Shown here piece by piece: positions 13,401-28,400 of a DNA stretch of 64,000 bases; the stretch's first letter is position 1; the number at the start of each line of letters is the position of its first letter. A program made the position numbers and the translations under genes. The DNA is taken from contig NC_090288.1 in the NCBI RefSeq assembly GCF_037392515.1, positions 5,325,501-5,389,500 of the forward strand. The letters run 5' to 3'. This stretch comes from Haliotis asinina (lineage: Eukaryota > Mollusca > Gastropoda > Lepetellida > Haliotidae). The notes under the pieces are model-generated. The model saw nothing but the letters and a program-made list of their open reading frames with translations. It did no database searches and was not told the origin of the DNA.

Positions 13401-16400
13401 GTCCGATACTGGGACAGCATAACTCACGAGACACTAACCTCTCTGATAGGAAGTATGCCTACCCGTCTTAGACTGTGCCGTGAAGCTCAAGGAGACTTGA
13501 TAAAATATTAAATTGTTACCTACACAACATGAAAAGGTCAGTTCACTTTCACAATACATTCAATTTTATCTGATTTGTTCTCGTTTAATAATATGAAATG
13601 CTTTAGCTATTCTCAATAATTTTGAACCATACTGTATTTCTATGTATTGTGGTTAAGCAGTCATACGTCTCAATTACCGACTCAGTTTTCTGTTTTGTAC
13701 ACTAAATCCTTCTCTTTCACTGTACTAATTGGGGTAATTGTGAAACTAATTATGATGTATGTAACACTATTAGTGTGTAAACATATCTTATGGCGCGAAC
13801 ATGTGGTTAGTGGCCTTAGCCTATCTGAATATTACTTAACCGTTTTCACTGATTACCGTTGTACATATTAAAGCGCTGTCTTGTGTCAGCGAACAGCTGA
13901 AACTACGGTCTAGCCGTCTGTGGTTTGTACTTTGTACACCACCGGCCATTACGTACTTTGGACACCACAGGCTGTTACATACCTTGAACACAATCGGCTA
14001 TTGCGTTCCTTGAACATTCAAGGCAATACATAAATTTGTACGAGTTGCGTATAAGTGATATGACGTCCTTCCAGGAGTGTAATAATTTTCCCATTATCTC
14101 TTTTATCGTCATGTACATTTGTGCAGTTAAACACGGCAAGCGAGAGTGGATTTCCTTTTCGTTAAATTCAAGTTCCGTCGTTTCTGTCGTTCACAAACGA
14201 CCAAATATAGAAATAATGGTAGATTGTGAGTGCAATACTTTCGGGGAGCTATATAATCAGGTATCAGTGTGGTTTTGAGACTGGTGTTGAGAATATATTT
14301 TTCCTTTCATTCCGTTACTAAAAATCTACATGGATGCAGTATGCACGTAAACATATGATCTGAATAGGATTCCAGTGAGTGCCCATGTACAAATATCGGT
14401 GTCAAGTCACGGCCGTAAAGGTCTTGGTTAGAATATTGGCCTCCAGTTACCCGTGCTTGTCGAAAGAGGCGACTAACGGGATCGGGTGGTCAGGCCCGTT
14501 GACTTGGTTGCCACATGTCATCGGGTCCCAGTTGTGCAGATCGATGCTCGTGACAATGGATTGTCTCGACCAGATTCGATCACTTACAGGCCACCGCCAT
14601 ATAGCTGGAATATTGCTAAGTGCATCTGTCTGAGGTTTGGTACCACCATAAAACCGACATTACTGGGATCATTAAAGACAGGTTCTCTCAACATTATCTT
14701 TATTTCCCATCACCTGCCCGTTAAGCAAAGTGTCCGGATTACTCAGGATACAGCTGTTAGTCGTCATAACAAGAAACATTTATATCCTAGGCTGTCGAGA
14801 AAGGTCAAGCGTCAGGACAGTTGATTACAAAGATTCATTAACAAGACTGTCCGTATCACCAAGGTCCACAGATTGTTCATCAACCGCCGAACTTTATACA
14901 TATTACCGAACAGTTCCACCAACTCCACCTCGATCCAAAACGCAGACTGCATTGACTGCCGTGACGGAGACAGCGCCTAATCTCCCTGTAACTTGGCCCA
15001 TGATCAGAAACCGTCGCTGACAATCTTTGTGGACGGAGGGACAGATCTGGCAGCTCTGCTGTCGACTGAAGCCTCCCGTGATCGAGTTACCATGTCGAAG
15101 TCTGGGTTGCTTGGATCCCCTTTACTTGCAATAAAGCACGTACAGAGGGCTGGGCGACTGGGTGTTAAATAGAAATCAAAACGAAATCATGTCACCCTGA
15201 TGACCTTCTGAACATAATCTTCTCCAGTAATGAATGCGAGTCACAGTTCGCGAGGACAGGTCGGCGAGGCCGAAGCGCCGCCATTCTGAAGGATATAAAG
15301 GGGACATTTTTCTCCGATATTGTCTTTATTTAAACACTGTGTGGATGTAAAAGTGCAATTCTTCATCGCATTTTATCTCGCTGCGAGTTAATGCCGTTTC
15401 GACAACATTATATACTTTGGTGTTAAAATGAAACACGGCTCCTATAAGAAGGGGAGTATTTAGAATCGAGAATGGTTAGCTTGAGTTAGTATGGTGGAGC
15501 GATTTACAAAATATAGCAGTAGTTTTAGAATTATAAGGTAAAATTTATTCATAGTATTGATTTCTCAATACTTAGCAGTATTTTATCTGCGTGACATCAG
15601 AATGCAATGGGAATGATGGGAATCGAACACAACAACCAATATGGCGAGTGAACGCTTTAACCACTGGGCTATCCAGCGTCCGTTTTTTTTTTCATATTCA
15701 TTGAAAACCCTTTATTCGGGACGGACACTCTCACAGTGAACTGACAAGATAAACATCCAGAAGAACGTAATTTACTGTGAATGGACGGGCGCGTGACAGT
15801 GTGGTATCTACCTCACCCATATGTAGTGGTATTCTTCATTTTTCCTCATATATTACATGTACGTGAGTGAGTGAGTTTAGTTTTGCGCCGCAAGCAGCAA
15901 TATTCCAGTTTTATTGCGGCGGTCTGTACATAATCGAGTCTGGGCCAGACAATCCAGTAACCAACAACATGAGCATCGATCTGCGCAATTGGGAACCGAT
16001 GACATGTGTCAACCAAGTCAGCGAGCCTGACCACCCGATCCCGTTAGTCGCCTCTTACGACAAGCATAGTCACCTTTTATAGCAAGCATGAGTTGCTGAA
16101 GGCCTATGCTACCCCGGACCTGCGGGGGTCATTTACCATTGTTAAGCATCAGCCCTGTGTACGGAACCAAGTGTGCATCAGTGTCATTTACCAATCAACT
16201 TCCAAAAGTGCTTAACATATTTTGCAGTGTTTACGAATGGTGTTTCAAAGTAACAGGACATGGAGTCCTGTAAGTTTCAGATGTCTGACACACTGAAAAT
16301 TCACAGGACCCACAGAATAAAATTAAACACACATTTCAGATTTAACATTTCTCATAATGGGCATTGAAATTATTAACATTATGTAATGACAAACATTGTA

Positions 16401-19400
16401 AACATAAATTTATAAAGAGTGAACAAGTGTGACATGCCACAAATATCAAGTTCAGACAAAGTCAGTGTAATATATTCAGTCAGACACTGGGGCCAGCAGG
16501 TTGGGGACGTCTGTCCTGACCATTGGCAAATCTGCCAGATTTGTCAGAGGGTCAGACACTATTCGTGAACACTGTATTTTGACACTTTGATTCTCCCCAC
16601 ATGGCCATTGTGGTGTATGTTAATGTGGTGTACGATTATCATATTGTCTTGGGGAAACATCGATTTATCCCATACTTTTAACTGAAATCTCATGAACTCA
16701 CGATACAGGCCTTTTATTCTGTAGAAAAATCAGCACGTTTACTTTTATGCCCCAAAGAGGCTAAGTGTGTTCGAGATTGTGTGATATATTAACAGCATGT
16801 AATGTGGGGCATCGTATGAAAAATATGAAACTCAATATGTTTGCTTTCGTTGTATTAAACTCCATCATGGCCCATTTGGCATTTTGTAGGTGATGAAAAT
16901 CACAGATATTTTATTGACTGTTGCATCAGGCGTACGTGTAATGTTTAAAAATCGTATTCTTTCTAATTGTTCGGGACACCAGCAGGTCGATTGTAGACAG
17001 GTGGACCGGTGTTATAAAATATGCGTTTTCAAGTTTTAAAAATCGGAAAAATACTTTATGAAATAATGATAAATAACAACTCCAGGTCTAACCGAGTTTT
17101 CTGGACTGGTGGAGCTAACATCACCACCGACCGTACCTACTAACAGTCTCGTCGTTGGCTGAACAGTGCGTACCTACGTACTGCGCGATTACACTTGAAT
17201 TATGGAACACCCGCCATGCTAAAGAACCCTATGGACACCTGCAGGTCGCCTTGCCGCTTCTAACGTGCACCTCCAGCTGTCGTGTGACCTTGTTCCTAAG
17301 TAGTTATGGCATTAACAGTATATCAGACCGTACCAGACCGCCAGAGTATTCTAGCGGCAGAGCCTCGTTTTGAGATTTCCACTATTTCCAGAGGCGTTTT
17401 CAGAACCGCGAGCGCTCGCATGGTTCCTGAACGGATGCGAGCGCTTGCTTACATCAAACCATTTCATTCGTAACTACTCGTGTCATTCCGCCAAGCCGGA
17501 TGGCGTCTCGTACCCCTCTCGTGGCCATATTTACGACTGGGTCCTGTCTAAGCGCAAACGGGCATGAAGATGAAAATAGCCTAGTACTATTATCAACGAA
17601 AGCTAACTTTGAATTTCCAAATATGGCTCTTAGAATATCTACATCCCGTGGGCAAAACAGCAATACGGTCATTCCCTTTGCAAATATGTTTCAGTGTTGA
17701 AAGTTGTTCATCTTTTAGCTCAAAGTTTAAGTTTAAATTGTGCTTTGTATAACGTAGCGAAGTTTCATGTTTTGAAATGCGTTTTACTACGTGCGATTTG
17801 ATTGGTTTGCCACGATTCTTGGCAATAATGGCGTACGAGAAGGGTACGAGTCTTCTTGTAGATCACAGAAAGAGTAGTTACGAATGCAAACCATCTTCTT
17901 GTTGGAGGTAACGTAAAGGGGCGAGTGGTGAGGAATGGCATTAAACATGTATAAGACAAAATGATATGGATGTCAACTTCTTCCGTATGCTTTACACAAC
18001 GTGTCTTGGCTATTCCTTCCCCATTCGTCAGGTGGATGCTAACTAATGACAATGATTTGAATGGGTTTTTTTCTATTTACCATGGTCGCTATCTTTGTTC
18101 GTCGCTTGGCGAGGCAGCTGGAGGGATAGTTCGCGGGCGCTCGTCCGGGCACAGACGTTCAGGATCGGGCGCTCGCGATTGTGAACACACCTCAGGTTTC
18201 CGTTTGTTAGAACTCGTTGTACGCAAGGCTCTTTGAAAGGATGAGAAGGAGCGTAGTGTTCGAATATACCAGTCCATAGACGTATCACGTCATACCGATT
18301 ATTATTTATGTAACCACTTAAATGAGTGGACTGGTTATCGCACTAAATTGCGGAACCCAGCAGAGAGGAAATGAGACTGTTCTGTAATGAATGTTGTGAC
18401 TTGGTATATGTTCGGCATAAGTGGCCTAATTTATCGCCTCCATGTGTTTCTGTTCAAATAATGTAGAACCTGTGCAAAAAGTGGGGTTGCTATTACATCT
18501 CTCCGCCCGGTACAGAGAATCAAACCGAAATATTTCGACTTTAACCGCTAGGCTACTGGATTCAGTTTCTGTCTCTAACCCACTCCATTATAACAACAGT
18601 TCAGAGGAAAACCCGAGCAAACCAGCTGGGAGACGCTAACGCATCGACGGGAACACAAACGGCTCCAGCTGAATCCGTATTTAATTTTTACAGGAAGTTC
18701 AAAGCCCCCGTGGTCCCCTCATCCTCCCTGTCCCCTTCCCCGACCCCAACAAGTAACGTAACACCATGTTTACATGAATTTTATATCCCAACAGTGGAAA
18801 CATCAAACGGGTCAGGGCGTTTAGCTGTGTAAAACGGTCCAATTTCTTCTTATTATAGTGATCCATTTAAGTTCCGTTCTGTCATGAATTTTAACGCGCA
18901 TCAGATGAGGGAAGTGACTCGGTGCGCGGGATATATATATACATACATATACTAGTTTGTGACGGTCTGATTCCAGGGAACCACAGATGTTCACCTTAGG
19001 CCAGGACAAATCTGACATTTATCAAAAACCGTTTTCACCCCAATAAATATGCGAAATAAAGGATTCATGTTTTTGTCTTGAAATGAGGATCAGACACTCC
19101 CACAAGTATCTCTCAACAAGAGCATCTTAGCGCTAGGACCATCTGAAGACTATATCAAGGTATGGGAACTTCCATCTCTTATCACTAAGATCCCTTTATG
19201 GAAAGATTTGAATCGATTCTACTTTTTAAAAAAATATTTCTGAAATTGTATGCATTAGGGGAATCGAACCCGTGTATTGGGTGAAAGGAGCGAACGCTTT
19301 AACCACTATGCCACCCAACCGTCTCATAACAGGAACCATACGTCAACAGGAACCATACTTCAACAGGAACCGTGCGTCAACAGAAACCATACTTCGATTG

Positions 19401-22400
19401 GAACCGTGCGTCAACAGGAACCATACGTCAACAGGAACCATACTTCAACAGGAACCGTGGGTCAACAGGAACCATACGTCAACAGAAACCATACTTCAAC
19501 AGGATCCATACGTCAACAGGAACCATACGTCAACAGAAACCATACTTCAACAGGAACCATACGTCAACAGGAAGCATACGTCAACAGAGTCCATCCTTCA
19601 GCAGGAACCATACGTCAACAGGATCCATCCTTCAACAGGAACCATACGTGAACAGGAACCATACGTCAACAGGAACCATACGTCAACAGAAACCATACTT
19701 CAATAGGAACCGTGCGTCAATAGGAACCATACGTCAACAGGAACAACACGTCAACAGAAACCATACTTCAACAGGAACCGTGCGTCAACAGGAACCATAC
19801 GTCAACAGAAACCATACAACAGGAACCATACGTCAACAGGATCCATCCTTCAACAGGAACCATACATCAACAGGAACCGTGCGTCAACAGAAACCATACG
19901 TCAACAGAAACCATACGTCAACAGGAACCATACGTCAACAGAAACCATACTTCAACAGGAACCATACGTCAACAGGAACCATACGTCAACAGGATCCATC
20001 CTTCAACAGGAACCATACGTGAACAGGAACCATACGTCAACAGGATCCATACGTCAACAGGAACCGTGCGTCAACAGAAACCATACTTCAATTGGAACCG
20101 TCCGTCAACAGGAACCATACGTCAACAGGAACCATACTTCAACAGGAACCGTGCGTCAACAGGAACCATACGTCAACAGAAACCATACTTCAACAGGAAC
20201 CATACGTCAACAGAAACCATACTTCAACAGGAACCATACGTCAACAGGAACCATACGTCAACAGAGTCCATCCTTCAACAGGAACCATACGTCAACAGGA
20301 TCCATCCTTCAACAGGAACCATACGTCAACAGGATCCATACGTCAAAAGGAACCATACGTCAACAGAAACCATACTTCAATAGGAACCGTGCGTCAACAG
20401 GAACCATACGTCAACAAAAACCATACAACAGGAACCATACGTCAACAGGATCCATCCTTCAACAGGAACCATACGTCAACAGGAACCATACGTCAACAGG
20501 ATCCATACGTCAACAGGAACCATACTTCAACAGGAACCGCGCGTCAACAGGAACCATACGTCAACAGAAACCATACTTCAACAGGAGCCATACGTCAACA
20601 GGAACCATACGTCAACAGAAACCTTACTTCAACAGGAACCATACGTCAACAGGAACCATACGTCAACAGGATCCATCCTTCAACAGGAACCATACGTGAA
20701 CAGGAACCAAACGTCAACAGGATCCATACGTCAACAGGAACCATACGTCAACAGGAACCGTGTGTCAAGAGGAACTGTGCGTCAACAGGAACCATACGTC
20801 AACAGGAACCATACGTCAACAGGAGCCACACGTCAACAGGAACCATACGTCAACAGGATCCATCCTTCAACAGGAACCACACGTCAACAGGAACCATACG
20901 TCAACAGGAACCATACGTCAACAGGAACCGTGTGTCAAGAGGAACTGTGCGTCAACAGGAACCATACGTCAACAGGAACCACACGTCAACAGGAGCCACA
21001 CGTCAACAGGAGCCACACGTCAACAGGAGCCACACGTCAAACAGATGTATGATATAAAACAACATTTAACTATTTTTGTACAGTCAGCTGCGGGAAAGTA
21101 ACGCCAGTCTGTTTGAGGGATATTTTTATCTTTTAGAAGTTATCATTTAAACTGTAAAGTTATTGAGGGATATTTTTATTTCTTAGAAACGATCATTTGA
21201 ACTCCGTTGAAAGGAGAGGTGCGCGAACGAAACTGCATTAATTTTCTTTACGATCGAAACAAACTGTTTGCCATCAGATTACATTTTAAAAATATTAATG
21301 GGACATTCTTATTTTCGACAAAAACAAAAAGATGTACTGTAGGTAACCGAATCATTTAGCCTTTTCAATAAAAATTTGAAGCTCTGATCAAAATACGATC
21401 TGTCTTAATTAAAGTCGCGCCTGTCACACCCGGGCTGGTGCATCTGTACCAGTCGAGTCAAGTCAGTTCACAGGATCATGCTTTGAATGGCACACTGTGT
21501 GTCGGCACGACTGTAGTGATTGCACGCGCTGCACGAAATCAACGTTCAAACTTGGCAGGACTCGCATGGAGAAACAGTTTGGCAGCGCTATTGTGTATGT
21601 CTGTGACAGACATCCCGGTAGTAGAAATATTTACTATTACAGTGCTAACATCGATTCCTGGATTTGTTTCTGACATTTCAGTGTACAGCGTAGAGCGAAA
21701 ACATTCCATGTCGTCAATTATTGGAAAGTTATTGTTTACTGATAAGTCTGTCAGGGGCGTCGCAAGCTGCATTTACAATGTGAAGGATGTACATATAAAA
21801 AGTTTGAAACAAGAACATCACACGGGTACGATAAAACAACTGTCAATAATTGTCTTAAGCACATTGTGTAATACTTCTCCCAGACACGAGAATACAGTGA
21901 ACTGACCTTGCGGCGAGGACCTTCCATCAGTTCCCCGGATGTCCAGCTGGGGTCAAAGGTTACGACAGAACCATGTACTCTGAATGGCATAGTAGATGCC
22001 AAGTTATTTTCCTGACTCACATTTTAGTAAGATCTGAAAAAAATGTACACACACGTCGAATAATAGATTTACTATTCGATGGTGCAAACTCAAGTGCTAA
22101 AGTACTGTCGGAAATAGAAAAAAACGGTTTATTTGTACAATGTATGTAGGTGATATCCTAAAGTGTGAAATATCTGATAAAATAAGTTCGACTTAACTAC
22201 AGTTCCAGTGGTACGGAGACAGTAAATGTGAAAAAAGGACTTAACTGAGGCGATATTAGTGCGGAATGCGGATTTTTATTAAGTCCAAAGCGAGTTATCT
22301 GGAACAGACCATGGCTTTATGCAAATTGGTGTGCAATGATATTTTATTACAAAGGGCAATTCTAAATGCCCATTTAAAAATTAGACTTAGCTTTTTTTTT

Positions 22401-25400
22401 ATAAACGATAGATGAAGTCAAAAGTAATAACTTTTATGTTGAAACTATTAAAGATGTAGGTAGCTACCGCGGAGTGTCACTATCACTGTAAAAAGAAACC
22501 GGTAGGAGGGGCAAGCATGGGTTGCTGAAGGCCTATTCTACCCCGGGACCTTCACGGGTCTGATATCAGCTAAGATATGATAACCCCACAGTGGAATTAA
22601 AGTAGTGAAGCACACAGCATGTCCTAACATATATAACAATATCTAGTCTTGTCGGTTATGGAGTGGTCATGGCAACCTATGTACTCTGAGACATTTAATG
22701 CAATGTTTTTCTGTAGATACAAGGTATCATACTCTTTTACATATATTAACATAAACTTCATGAAAGAAAGGCACGAAAGATGTTTATCAATAAATGACAC
22801 ATATTCAACTCACACGAAGAAGCACAAAATATCTTGAGGTGACCCCTTGCGTCATACCTTGCTACCCGAACAAACTGCCACCAATAGTCTGATCTATTGT
22901 TTTCAGCACCTAGTCACATTTTTCTGTTTTGCCCGAGTTTACAAGTAAACATGTTTCTCTGGATATCCCCTTACGCAATTCGCGTAAGAGTTAGGCCGAA
23001 GTGAGTTATTTCGACATATCCTATTTGCAGTTGTGTATATTTGAGGAATTCAGACTAATTTTCTATTTCCGACAGCACTTTACTACTAAGACACGTTGAA
23101 AACTAGACGCAGATGAGTCCCACAGATATAAATATGAAGGGCCATAACTCCGCTATGTTTGACACGGGGAAATTTAACTCCGGTCACTTTGAATGCTATA
23201 TTTTCGTAAAGTTCTGTTCACGGTGAACCAAACTTTTCCAATACAAAGATCCCTACTGTGACCGCATTCGTTTAGGTAGTATAACAATTTATAAGAAATG
23301 ATCACATAGTCCTACATGAGAAAGCACGTAATAATTGGATATTCAAATATATATCGTAATGATTCAAAACATTGCAACATTTATGGTGTCTAAGACCATA
23401 GACCAGTCTAAAACGTAAGTTTCATCTTTCTACTGACAGTAGGTTTATAATATAATAATGGATGGTACCGAAATTTTTTTGAAATTATCGTGCAGTGGTA
23501 AACGTTTCGAATTTTATTGGACTTCAAAGTGAGGGTTGAGGAGGAAAAATATATACGTGTTTCTGGTATCAAGGGAAATAATATGTATCCCGGATGTCGA
23601 TATTTTAATGTTGAAATGTATTTTTGGTCTGGCAAGAGTGGGAAATCAATCAAATACATAACCCTAAGCTAATAAACACACATGGTAAAACATTCTACAC
23701 GAACATCACAGTCAAATTTTCTATTTGTTTAAGAGTCACTTAAAAATACTAAACGGTTTTTGGGAAGTAATGAAAAAAATTAAAATCCAACTTTATAGAA
23801 AATAAAGTCAAGTCATGAGTGGTACGATCACTTCAAAAGTTCATTTAATGTTTGAGACCCTGAGAAGCAAGATAAGGGTAACACGTTCAGGCCTTTCCTT
23901 GTATTATGAACGGTCATGTTGAAGATGAAATAACAACTGATGTTCTAGATGCACCAATTTCAGAGTTTGATGTAAGTGAATGTACAAGGCATCTGAAGAA
24001 TGACAAATCTGTAGGATTAGATCATAGTGTGAGCGAGTTCTTCAAGAACGCGGATGAAGTGCCTACGCCTTACCTAGTACATGAAATAAATATAACAATA
24101 TGCTCGAACATTCAGCCTTCCCAGAAGCATGGGATACCGGTATTATCATTCCACTGCCAAAGTGTAGGGATCCAAAATTAGCAAATAATTACCGCGGTAT
24201 TACATTACTTTGCATTTTTAGTAACGTTCCCTTGCCTATCATCAGTAAAAGACTCGTTTCCTGGGCTGATTCGAAAGATATAATTCATAAATCCCAGGGG
24301 GCATTTAGAGACTTTTACTCCACCACTGATATGTTAATTCTCACAGGTCTTGTACAGCGTTATATCTCCCGTAAAGGTGGTAGATTTTACGTTTTATTTA
24401 TAGATTTTGCCAAGATATTCAATCAGTTGATAGGAACAAATTATGGAAACTACTCACCCAGCACGGCTTGAGTAGCAAAATGGGAAAACTATATGTACTG
24501 GTGTTATGTTATCAACATTCGATTTCAATGTCGGTGTACGGCAAGGCTGTATACTATACCCATATCTGTTCATTTTCTTCATGAATGGATTAGTGTCCGT
24601 TGTGTATCATAATTGTAGAGGTGGTATTCACTTGCAACCGGATATTGTTAAGGTATTTTTGTGAAAGTTTGCTGATGATGTCATCATGTCCTCAAGTAAG
24701 TGAAGAGTCTACAAAAACAAATTACCTTTTTTAAAAGCCGTTGCCTGCAATTCAATCTTAATGTTAATGCAGGATGTTCATTTTGTCAATACGTTATCAT
24801 GGTATCAGTGTAGAAAAGGTGCCGCGTCACAGGGACGAAATGTTTTTATGGGCATTTACAGTAATTTAAGGAAATTGGGCAATGAAAATTTCAAAACATA
24901 TTTCAAAATATTTGATACAAAAAAATTTTAAAAAATTGTTATACGTTGCAGAGGTTTGGGGATTTTCTCGTCCGGAAGCATTGGGAGTCTGAGGAGTTAA
25001 CTTGAATACCTGAAACGTGATGATCTATGGTGAATGCGATCACTTACCACTTAATTTAGAGGCACAGATAAAGGCTAATAAACAATGGGTAAAGCTCTTG
25101 AATATGTCTGTATCAAGATTTCCCATGAGATGTTATAACATGATATATTTATTTGACACTAACGGTAAATCAAATTGGGTAACGAATTTTTAAAATTTAC
25201 TAAATCATTGTGGCTTTAGTGATGCATTTTTGTCACAAAAGATTGCCTGCATCATTAACACTGCAAAACCACTTATTTACAGTACTTTTAAATCTGCCTT
25301 AACTACAGAGCAATACCTCCACAATATTTATCTCAGAAACTTCCTCTGAAACTGCAATGTATTGTGGATGAGTTTCACTTGTTGCTGGTATGTCCTTTCT

Positions 25401-28400
25401 ACACTGATTTAAGGACAAACTATCTACCGCAATAATTTGCTAATGAACTCCAGTAATACAAGTTATATTGGCAAACTTGGCGTGTATATCCACAATGCTT
25501 TTGGACACAGAGAACAACCTTTGCAAACATTGTGATTGTATGCCATAATTGTTATCCTACTTTTCACTATAGGCCCGTGGCCTCTTCAGCACTGGAATAA
25601 AGAGAGATTGATTCTCTGGACCTAATCCTAAAAGGGAATTACTCCAAGGCCCCGAAAAGTTCCCCAAGTGTGCAAAAACTAACCCCCAGGCTACGACCCC
25701 TGTAGGTCCACAATCCCAGGTGTTGGGTTATGGTAGACCTTCTACCTCCCTATATAGTAATCGCGATCAAAGTTCAGAGCTATTCTCATCCTCGACCAAG
25801 CAGCACCGTGACTCATGTTTTGCATCCCCAACCCTGAACCACTTGACGATAACCCCTCCCGACGACAAGACTCCATGGCATATGGTGAAAATTGATATGG
25901 CGATGAAAAATTGGCGAAATGAGTGTGATTAAGTACTGGTAGCTTTAGGCTATACCGCTAAGTTAATCGATAGATGTATTGAGTTTACTGTCAAGGGAAG
26001 GGGATACGATGTTTGATAGGAAAATTAGCCAAATATTTGAAAACCTCAGTTATATTGATATTTGATGACATCCTCTCTCATCGTTTGTCTGGACTTGGCC
26101 ACAAATTAGCTTTGGGGGGATGTTGAGGTTCTGCAACAGTGGGTCTGTTGTTAAAGATCACCAACAAACAAGTCCCCGAGCTCGCCATGTCGATTTCAAT
26201 GCTCCCTCATTGAGATACATTCATGTTATCTATTACAGCTTGTCGATTGCTCTCGTGTCATGCCTGTCACTTGGAGTAATTAATTTGGGGAGGTCTAGAC
26301 GAGGATTCATGTTTTTTGTTTTGGAAGTTAAGAAAATGAAATTTTAAATATTCCTGGTCGTGAGTGATCGGATGAATCTGAGCTAAAAACAGATTGTATG
26401 CATTCTTTAATTATAACTTTAATTCTTACAAATGACATCGGATATGTTTCTCCGTAAACAGACACCTCGTAGATGGTGGTCAGTAAGTGGGAGAGTGGGT
26501 GACATCGCCAACACTATCGAGGTAGATAACATGGTTTCACTTTTCCAGGTCTCAATACCCATGAAGATCTGGGTTGGGAGTGATCTTCAGCAATCCATGC
26601 GCCTCTTAAAAGGCGACGGAAGGGATCGGGTGGGAAGGTTCGTTTCGGTTGATACATGCCATCGTATCCTAGTTGAGTAGAACGATGCAATCACTGGATT
26701 GCCTGGTCCAGACTCAGTTGCTTACAAAACGCCACCGTATACTTGGAAACCTGCCAAGTGCGACCTTAAACAACAGACAAAAGTGTTAATGGGGAATCGA
26801 ACCCGGAACACACGAGGCTATACAACTACTCAATAAGATTGTTTGGAAAGGGTTTCGAGTTACTGAGCAGGGCGGGATCGGAAAGGCCTTCAAAGAAGTA
26901 ACGGAAAAATAGCATCAGACCCGTTCAGATATTTGATAATTATAGTTATTCTTTCTAAATCTTTTGATTTGTACTTCCTGTCACAATCTGTAGTAAAGGA
27001 AGGGTTGCGGTGATAACAAGGGTATTTTTTCAAACTTCAACTGAACACCTATTTTGCATATGCAAGTCCATGGATCCTGGTGCTGGTTCTTTCATGTACA
27101 CAGTCGTTATCGGTATGTCCTCGCAAAATGGTTTTGTAATTAGTCATATCTTTAGAAAACGCTCATTGAAATCCTCCAAAATGATATATAACGCCCATAC
27201 TATAATTGCTTAAATGTCTTTCTAACATCCTTTAGACTATTTACTTTGGTGGCATAAAGGCAACATTTTCATAAACCTGTGAGTTAAATGTATACTGGTT
27301 CAGACTCGCATTAATATTGCTTTGTGAAGGGTTGAGCAACTGACGAAGTCTTACATTTTGTACAAATTGTGTTGTGCTGTTGATATGCGTTCTTACACTT
27401 CTGCGAACACCTGGTGTCATAGGTATTTTTCAGGGATCTACTGATCACGAACGATCCCGTTCGTCAGATAATCGAGACTTTCGAGATAATCGAGATAAAT
27501 GGTTACTTTCCGGCTTTGACTTGTATTTACTAACTCTACTAATGGTTCTTGATGTGCTTGCTATGCAAGTGGGAAATATGAAGACACACAAACAGTGTCG
27601 GCATCAGGCTATGTCCTGCAAGAGGGGCTACTTTAATAATAACTATAATTTAATGATCTGTTTGACTGGCATTTTAGAAGTTGATGAATACATAATCAAG
27701 ACGTTGCCATCCACAAAGTATACCTTCCTTATAATTTATTGATGTACTAGATCAACACTTCAGTGAACATAGTTATTATTGTTATCAGTATTGTTATTTG
27801 CTGCAAGCCGTGAAAATCTGGGTCAGAACTGATTTTCTGTTAGGCAACAAACAGGATCGGGTTGTCAGACTCGCTGGCTTGGTTGACATGGCGTGCCAGT
27901 TGAGCAGATCGACGCTCATGCTGTTGATCAGTGGATTGTCTGGGCCAGGCTCGATGCATTTATAGACCGCCATATAACTGGAATATGGCTGAGTGCGGCG
28001 TAAGCTAAACACCCTCACTGACTCATTCTTAGCAGCAGTAGTGGCAGTGATAGTATTCAGCTCAGATCCTCCGGGACATGCCAGAGGACATGGTACTGAC
28101 ACCTAACGCAGGAGGTGTTATCCAGGCGATAAGCCAGTCCGATACGTAGGCTGTGGTACCACGAGCCCATAAATATGTAGATGGGTCCATCAGAAACTAC
28201 TTCAGTAAGTTGCATAAATCGATCCGATACCGACTCGATAAAAAAACCTTAGCTTAACTATATACCAAACAGTACAGAGGTTTCTTTGTGTGAGTGCTTA
28301 TAACAAATATCTCTACAATGTATTTGCAGATATGTAATACAGTTGCAGTGTGTAGTATAAGTATTCATACTCAATTTCTAGTGTGAATTAGTGAGTGAAA

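Noticed and set aside
19258..19322. tRNA gene on the - strand
   Set aside because: A-box and B-box analogues are present but no acceptor stem or cloverleaf closes; it is a SINE head. The same applies to the other family C and B heads.
19327..21043. CRISPR array
   Set aside because: Units are contiguous without unique spacers, and the DNA is animal.
19272..21101. Open frames of up to 321 codons reading a 17-residue repeat protein
   Set aside because: They arise automatically from a stop-free 17-bp unit, occur in all three forward frames at once, lack splice or start logic, and lie in an SLC6 intron.
21438..21905. 155-codon open frame as a possible gene
   Set aside because: No motif, signal or splice context recognised, and it sits inside SLC6 intron 1; at this length chance is a sufficient explanation.
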